Source: Atopobium sp. UBA2090 | GTDB lineage: Bacteria; Actinomycetota; Coriobacteriia; Coriobacteriales; Atopobiaceae | Assembly (NCBI GenBank): GCA_002331575.1 | Contig: DCZG01000034.1 | Span: forward strand, 13,767-24,212 | Direction of reading: 5' to 3' | DNA length: 10,446 nt | Shown here: positions 6,880-10,446 of the stretch, piece by piece | Position numbering within the stretch: position 1 is the first letter of the stretch | How the letters are laid out: the number at the start of each line of letters is the position of its first letter | Made by a program: the position numbers and the translations under genes | The notes under the pieces: generated by a model | Databases searched by the model: none | The model's input: the letters and a program-made list of their open reading frames with translations, nothing else | What the model was told of the DNA's origin: nothing

Positions 6880-7320
6880 TTACTTGGCGCCTCCGGGAAT
6901 CTCGCCACCGCAGTGCGGGCAACGGGTTGCGCCAGCCTTGACCTCCTCGAGGCAGTGAGGGCATACGGGCGCTGCCGCGGCCTCTGCCTCCGCCTCTTTC
7001 TTGGAGAACTTCGCCGTCTGAGCCCTGAACCTGTTCATTGCCCTTACGAGCGAGAAGACGATGAGGGCGATGATCAGGAAGTTGATGATCGCGGAGATGA
7101 AGGCGCCGAAGTCGATCGTGGTGGTGTCGTTCACCACGATCTGCAGACCTCCGACGCCCGTGGAGCCCCCGGTGATGAGGGTGATAAGGGGGTTGATGAT
7201 GTTGGTGACGAGTGACGTGACGATGGCGGTGAAGGCACCGCCGATGATGATGCCTACCGCCATATCCATGACGTTGCCCTTGGCGATGAACTCCTTGAAC
7301 TCCTTCATGAAACCTTTCAT
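6880..7320 (-). CDS. mscL: Large-conductance mechanosensitive channel with C-terminal zinc ribbon
   Basis: Homopentameric membrane channel that opens under high membrane tension to release solutes during hypo-osmotic shock. The 146-residue product begins with the amphipathic N-terminal helix (MKGFMKEFKEFIAKGNV), then TM1 with the MscL signature MDMAVGIIIGGAFTAIV (residues 18-34), a periplasmic loop (~50-68), TM2 (~71-95), and a charged helix including SKKEAEAEAAAA. It ends in CPHC...CPHCGG with C120, C123, C134 and C137 spaced as a four-cysteine zinc ribbon. E. coli-type MscL lacks this ribbon, so it is an added cytoplasmic module. The ATG at 7318-7320 was chosen for the GGAGG site 6 nt upstream and the family start. 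An open upstream extension to 7494 has no MscL similarity. Confidence 0.95.
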   Translation of the reverse strand: MKGFMKEFKEFIAKGNVMDMAVGIIIGGAFTAIVTSLVTNIINPLITLITGGSTGVGGLQIVVNDTTTIDFGAFISAIINFLIIALIVFSLVRAMNRFRAQTAKFSKKEAEAEAAAAPVCPHCLEEVKAGATRCPHCGGEIPGGAK

Positions 7321-7404
7321 GTGCCCTCCAGACACTCTTGACCGGCCCGTGCCGCTCGGTTCTCGCTTGGGACAACTGTAGCGCGCCACCTCGTGCGAGG
7401 GGCC

Positions 7405-7530
7405 ATGAATCGTCATCAGTCTCCGATGCCGTTCGAGTTCACCGACTTCACGGCGGACAAGAACGACCGCGCGCGGGCGATCGACGTCGCCCACATCATG
7501 CGCAAGCTCTCCACGCCGAGATATCGCTAA
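7405..7530 (+). CDS. Unrecognised 41-residue small protein (candidate)
   Basis: The ORF starts at ATG 7405 with GAGGGG just upstream and ends at TAA 7528-7530. The product begins MNRHQSPMPFEF and ends MRKLSTPRYR; it is hydrophilic, with no signal peptide or membrane segment. Codons 6-37 all end in G or C, an unbroken run of 32 codons like that of real genes here, whereas the first five and last three codons mostly do not. It is transcribed away from mscL and its stop overlaps the 3' end of dtd by 4 nt. It could be a genuine small protein, or the remnant of a longer gene whose 5' part has been lost; an in-frame stop at 7339-7341 bounds it upstream. I do not recognise the family. No clear promoter was found. 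Confidence 0.45.
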   Translation: MNRHQSPMPFEFTDFTADKNDRARAIDVAHIMRKLSTPRYR

Positions 7531-8000
7531 CCAATGGCGGGAGAGAATCCGAGTTCTTCCGAATCGAGCATCACGGTGAACGGGCCGTCGTTCACGAGGC
7601 TAACGCGCATGTCGGCGCCGAAGACGCCGCGTCCCACCCCTCCTGCGCCGAGGTCACCCACGGCGACCTCGCAGAAGCGCTCGTAGAGCTCCTCCGCGAG
7701 GTCGGGCGCCGCCGCGCCGGTGAATGACGGGCGGTTGCCGCGTCGCGCGTCGGCATAGAGCGTGAACTGGCTCACCACGAGCACGCCCCCGCCCACGTCG
7801 ACGAGCGAGCGGTTGGTCTTGCCCTCCTCGTCCGCAAAGATGCGCAGGGCGCGAACCTTGTGCCACAGGCGCTCTGCCACGCGGCGGTCATCGCCCGGTC
7901 CCACGCCGAGAAGGACGAGCAGACCACGTCCGCAGGAGCCCACGACCGAGCCCGCGACCTCGACGGACGCGGACTCGACCCTCTGCACCAATGCTCGCAT
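7527..8000 (-). CDS. dtd: D-aminoacyl-tRNA deacylase
   Basis: Cytoplasmic editing enzyme that hydrolyses D-amino acids such as D-Tyr from mischarged tRNA. The 157-residue product starts with MRALVQRVESASVEV, typical of DTD, and carries the two active-site motifs: SQFTL (residues 77-81) and NDGPFT (137-142), which holds the Gly-Pro pair that enforces chirality (the common form is NxGPVT, so Val is Phe here). GNRPSFTGAA (88-97) is also characteristic. It is slightly longer than the usual ~145-150 residues. The start lies 4 nt after the M32 peptidase stop, so the two are probably co-transcribed; the dtd ribosome binding site is poor, which suggests coupled translation. The last bases overlap the convergent 41-codon ORF. 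Confidence 0.95.
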   Translation of the reverse strand: MRALVQRVESASVEVAGSVVGSCGRGLLVLLGVGPGDDRRVAERLWHKVRALRIFADEEGKTNRSLVDVGGGVLVVSQFTLYADARRGNRPSFTGAAAPDLAEELYERFCEVAVGDLGAGGVGRGVFGADMRVSLVNDGPFTVMLDSEELGFSPAIG

Positions 8001-8004
8001 GAGG

Positions 8005-9552
8005 CTACAGCCCGTAGATGGACGAGAACTTCAGCGTGAGGTAGTCCGTGTAGTACGAGGCCGAGAAGGGCTCGCCGCAGGCGGCCTCCATGAGCTCTCC
8101 CGCGTCCTTCGCCCGGCCCCAGACCCAGATGCGCGTGCGCAGCCACTCGCGGATGCACGTAAGGTCGGCTGACGCACAGGCTCCGTCGAAGTCCACGCCG
8201 TCATCGACCATCGCGTTCTTGAGCTGCGCGCCGAAGGCGCTTCCCAGGGCGTAGGTGGGGAAGTAGCCGAAGTCGCCGTCCGACCAGTGGGTGTCCTGCA
8301 GACAGCCGAGCATGTCGGAGGGCACGTCGAGTCCGAGATAGCTCTTGTAGCGCTCGTTCCAGAGGCCGGGGATGTCCTTGGCCGTCGCCTCCCCCGAGAA
8401 GAGCAGCTGCTCGATCTCGTAGCGAATCATGATGTGGAGCGGATAGGTGAGCTCGTCGGCGTCGCAGCGAATGAGGCAGGGCTCGGCGCAGTTCTCGGCC
8501 ATGTAGAGCTGGAAGGGGGTCATGCGACCGAGCTGGCCGGGGAAGTGCCTCTTCAGGATCTCGAGAAGGGGCGTCGCGAAGGCCTCGCTCCTTCCCACGT
8601 AGTTCTCGAAGAAGCGCGACTGGGCCTCGTGCATGCCGGACGACGTGCCACCCTTGAGCGAGGTGAAGCGGTACGCGGGGTTGACGTTCTGCTCGTAGAG
8701 CGTGTGTCCGCCCTCGTGGAGCATCGAGAAGACGTTGGAGAGCAGGTTCTCGGGATAGACGTGGCTCGCGATCACCACGAAACCCACGCCCGGCCCGCCC
8801 GTGAACGGATGCTCGGTCCGCCCGAGCCACAGGGCGTCGGGGTCGACGCCCTCGACCTTCAGGAGGTCGTCGGCGACGCGCCACTGGCGCGCCTCGTCGA
8901 AGGCACCGTCCACGACGGCATGGCTCGGCTTGCGCTTGGATGCCCGAACGTCGGACAGCAGCGGCACGACGCATTCCTTGACCCGCGCGAAGAACCTGTC
9001 GTAGACGGCGCAGTCCGTGCCGCGCTCGTACTCGTTCAGCCAGACGTCATAGGGGTCGGCGGAGGGGTTCTTGAAGCCCGCGAAGCGACGCTTCGCCATC
9101 ACGATGCGGTCGACGTAGGGCTCGAAGCTCGCCCAGTCGTTCGCCGCCTTGGCACGGCGCCAGACGTCGTTGGCCTCGACGGTGAGCCGACTGAACTCCG
9201 CCTGCTCGTCCGAGGGAACGTCGACGAGGGAGGCGCGGTCATGCTGGAGCACGCGAACCTGGGCGGCGCGGGTGTCGTCGAGCAGTGCCTCGTTGTCGGT
9301 GAGCCTATTGAGCAGCGCGCCAGTCTCGGCGGAGCAGAGCAGCTCCTGACGCTCCCGTTCCAGGATGGAGTATGCCTGGCCCCGCTCCTCGGTGGCCTTC
9401 GCGGGGTCGATGGACGGTCCGAACGAGATGATCTCGTCAATGGCGTATCGATGCGCGAAGAGGTGCTGTTCGAGCGCATCGAGAGAGGCGATGTCTTCCT
9501 TGGGGTTGGCGAGCGCGGCGTTAAGCCGCACGGTGTTGGCAGCGTCTGGCAT
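8005..9552 (-). CDS. M32-family zinc metallocarboxypeptidase (carboxypeptidase Taq type)
   Basis: Cytoplasmic metallocarboxypeptidase that removes C-terminal residues from peptides. The 515-residue product has the normal M32 length and is mostly helical. The active site is visible: HEGGH (residues 279-283, zinc ligands H279 and H283, catalytic E280) and HEAQSRFFEN (308-317, third ligand E309). Other family motifs are EHPF (247-250), DELTYPLHIMIRYEIE (366-381) and GCLQDTHWSDGDFGYFPTY (416-434). The usual DXRXT motif is altered: the aligned segment reads FVVIA (258-262). The ATG at 9550-9552 follows GGAGGACAC, a good ribosome binding site; the frame stays open upstream to 10338, but that runs antisense through the ROK gene. 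It is followed by dtd after 4 nt. No signal peptide. Substrate preference is unknown. Confidence 0.93.
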   Translation of the reverse strand: MPDAANTVRLNAALANPKEDIASLDALEQHLFAHRYAIDEIISFGPSIDPAKATEERGQAYSILERERQELLCSAETGALLNRLTDNEALLDDTRAAQVRVLQHDRASLVDVPSDEQAEFSRLTVEANDVWRRAKAANDWASFEPYVDRIVMAKRRFAGFKNPSADPYDVWLNEYERGTDCAVYDRFFARVKECVVPLLSDVRASKRKPSHAVVDGAFDEARQWRVADDLLKVEGVDPDALWLGRTEHPFTGGPGVGFVVIASHVYPENLLSNVFSMLHEGGHTLYEQNVNPAYRFTSLKGGTSSGMHEAQSRFFENYVGRSEAFATPLLEILKRHFPGQLGRMTPFQLYMAENCAEPCLIRCDADELTYPLHIMIRYEIEQLLFSGEATAKDIPGLWNERYKSYLGLDVPSDMLGCLQDTHWSDGDFGYFPTYALGSAFGAQLKNAMVDDGVDFDGACASADLTCIREWLRTRIWVWGRAKDAGELMEAACGEPFSASYYTDYLTLKFSSIYGL

Positions 9553-9705
9553 GTGTCCTCCGTTTCCGAGCGGCGTGCAGCGCGCTCGACTGGTTCGTTT
9601 GGCATTGAGTGTACCTAACAGGCGAGGAAGCGGGATACTGAATCGACCGACACAACGTAATTGCCGTGGAGCAGAAGCGCCCGGCCCGTGAAAGGGGATT
9701 GAGTC

Positions 9706-10446
9706 ATGGACAAGGTTCTCGGGATCGACATCGGTGGCACCTCGATCAAGGTCGGCCTCTTCACCCCCGAGGGCGAGCTTCTCGAGGAGCGGAAGATTCC
9801 CACGCCCGCGCTCATCGATGACGACGCCTTCGCGGTCGTGACTGGCGGTCTCGAGAAGATCGTCGCGGCGCACGACTCGTCCTCCGACGACGTCATCGCC
9901 ATCGGCCTCGACATCCCCGGGCCCGTGGCGGACGACGGGACCGTCGGCTTCCTCCCGAACATCCAGCTCGACCCCGAGGGGCTCGTCCATGCCATCACGG
10001 CAAAGTACCCGCATGCGAGCATCGCCTTCGTGAACGACGCCAACGCCGCCGCCCTCGGCGAGATGTGGGCGGGCGTGGCTCGTGGCGCGTCGAGCTTCGT
10101 GCTCATCGCTCTTGGTACGGGCGTCGGGGCCGGCGTCGTGGTCAACGGTCGCCTCGTGGCTGGTGCCTTCGGAGCCGGTGGCGAGATCGGCCACATCACG
10201 GTGAACCCCAGCGAGACGCTGACCTGCGGCTGCGGCCGCAAGGGCTGTCTCGAGCAGTACGCCTCGGCAACGGGAATCGTCCGCCTCTATCTCGAGGAGT
10301 GCGAGAGGCGGGGCGTGACGCCCGTGAAGGTGGAGCACGCCACCGACACGCTCTCCGTCTTCCGTGCCCTCGCTGCCGGTGACGACTGCGCCAAGATCGC
10401 GATTGACCAGATGTGCGAATACCTCGCCCAGGCGATGGCGCAGGTC
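9706..10446 (+). CDS. ROK-family sugar kinase, probably glucokinase (N-terminal 247 codons, runs off right edge)
   Basis: Likely phosphorylates glucose to glucose 6-phosphate with ATP in the cytoplasm. The visible 247 codons stay open to the edge; roughly 70 residues are missing compared with a usual ~315. Motifs are GIDIGGTSIKVGL (residues 6-18, phosphate-binding loop), NDANAAALGE (110-119, catalytic base D111), ALGTGVGAGVVVNG (135-148), GGEIGH (158-163) and CGCGRKGCLEQYAS (174-187), whose C174, C176 and C181 with H163 form the ROK structural zinc site. There is no N-terminal helix-turn-helix, so it is a kinase, not a ROK repressor. The ATG follows AAAGGGG at 9 nt. It is divergent from the M32 gene across 153 bp in which no convincing promoter was found. 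Specificity for glucose rather than fructose, mannose or N-acetyl sugars is inferred. Confidence 0.93.
   Translation, partial: MDKVLGIDIGGTSIKVGLFTPEGELLEERKIPTPALIDDDAFAVVTGGLEKIVAAHDSSSDDVIAIGLDIPGPVADDGTVGFLPNIQLDPEGLVHAITAKYPHASIAFVNDANAAALGEMWAGVARGASSFVLIALGTGVGAGVVVNGRLVAGAFGAGGEIGHITVNPSETLTCGCGRKGCLEQYASATGIVRLYLEECERRGVTPVKVEHATDTLSVFRALAAGDDCAKIAIDQMCEYLAQAMAQV

Noticed and set aside
7474..7491. GGGCGA/TCGCCC hairpin as a terminator for dtd
   Set aside because: A 6-bp stem with no T-run on the minus strand, and it lies inside the coding-like 41-codon ORF; probably chance in GC-rich sequence.
7321..7494. Upstream in-frame extension of mscL by 58 codons
   Set aside because: The Arg-rich extension is unrelated to MscL, and GGAGG precedes the internal ATG that gives the standard N-terminus.
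8287..9618. 443-codon open frame on the plus strand across the M32 peptidase gene
   Set aside because: Shadow of the peptidase coding sequence; no motifs, and the peptidase is unambiguous.
9553..10338. Upstream in-frame extension of the M32 peptidase by 262 codons
   Set aside because: It runs antisense through the ROK kinase gene, and the ATG at 9550-9552 has a good ribosome binding site and normal family length.

Overview
The window is GC-rich, densely packed bacterial DNA. Most codons in the real genes end in G or C. Full-length tryptophan T-box control, a large-conductance mechanosensitive channel with a C-terminal zinc ribbon, and a secreted lipoprotein with a lipocalin-like N-terminal part together suggest a high-GC Gram-positive of the Coriobacteriia (Olsenella/Atopobium-like). 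This assignment is inference; the window contains no rRNA or other phylogenetic marker.

Layout: (1) 1-4069, minus strand: the proximal part of a tryptophan biosynthesis operon, trpE-trpG-trpD-trpC. trpC runs off the left edge. The genes are tightly coupled: trpE/trpG overlap by 4 nt, trpG/trpD are 24 nt apart, and trpD/trpC share 1 nt. The operon is preceded by a ~300-nt leader that reads as a tryptophan-specific T-box: UGG in the specifier loop, a UGGC bulge for the GCCA end of tRNA-Trp, and mutually exclusive antiterminator and terminator helices. A good sigma-70-type promoter lies just upstream. (2) 4070-4365: divergent intergenic region with a perfect 37-bp inverted repeat (19-nt loop) and a smaller 8-bp inverted repeat. 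(3) 4366-5739, plus: a CPA2-type monovalent cation/proton antiporter. (4) 5903-6793, plus: a two-domain lipoprotein with its own extended -10 promoter, ending at a strong hairpin that also separates it from the convergent mscL. (5) 6880-7320, minus: mscL. (6) 7405-7530, plus: an unrecognised 41-codon ORF with strongly coding-like third positions. (7) 7527-9552, minus: an M32 metallocarboxypeptidase followed 4 nt later by dtd, probably one transcript. (8) 9706-10446, plus: the first 247 codons of a ROK-family glucokinase, cut by the right edge.

The trp genes form one pathway: TrpE/TrpG make anthranilate from chorismate, TrpD adds the phosphoribosyl group, and TrpC closes the indole ring. Expression is controlled by tRNA-Trp charging. 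The remaining genes are housekeeping or envelope functions without an obvious common pathway. I found no CRISPR array, tRNA, rRNA, transposase or prophage gene. The least explained elements are the perfect 37-bp palindrome, the 41-codon ORF, and the altered DXRXT motif of the M32 peptidase.
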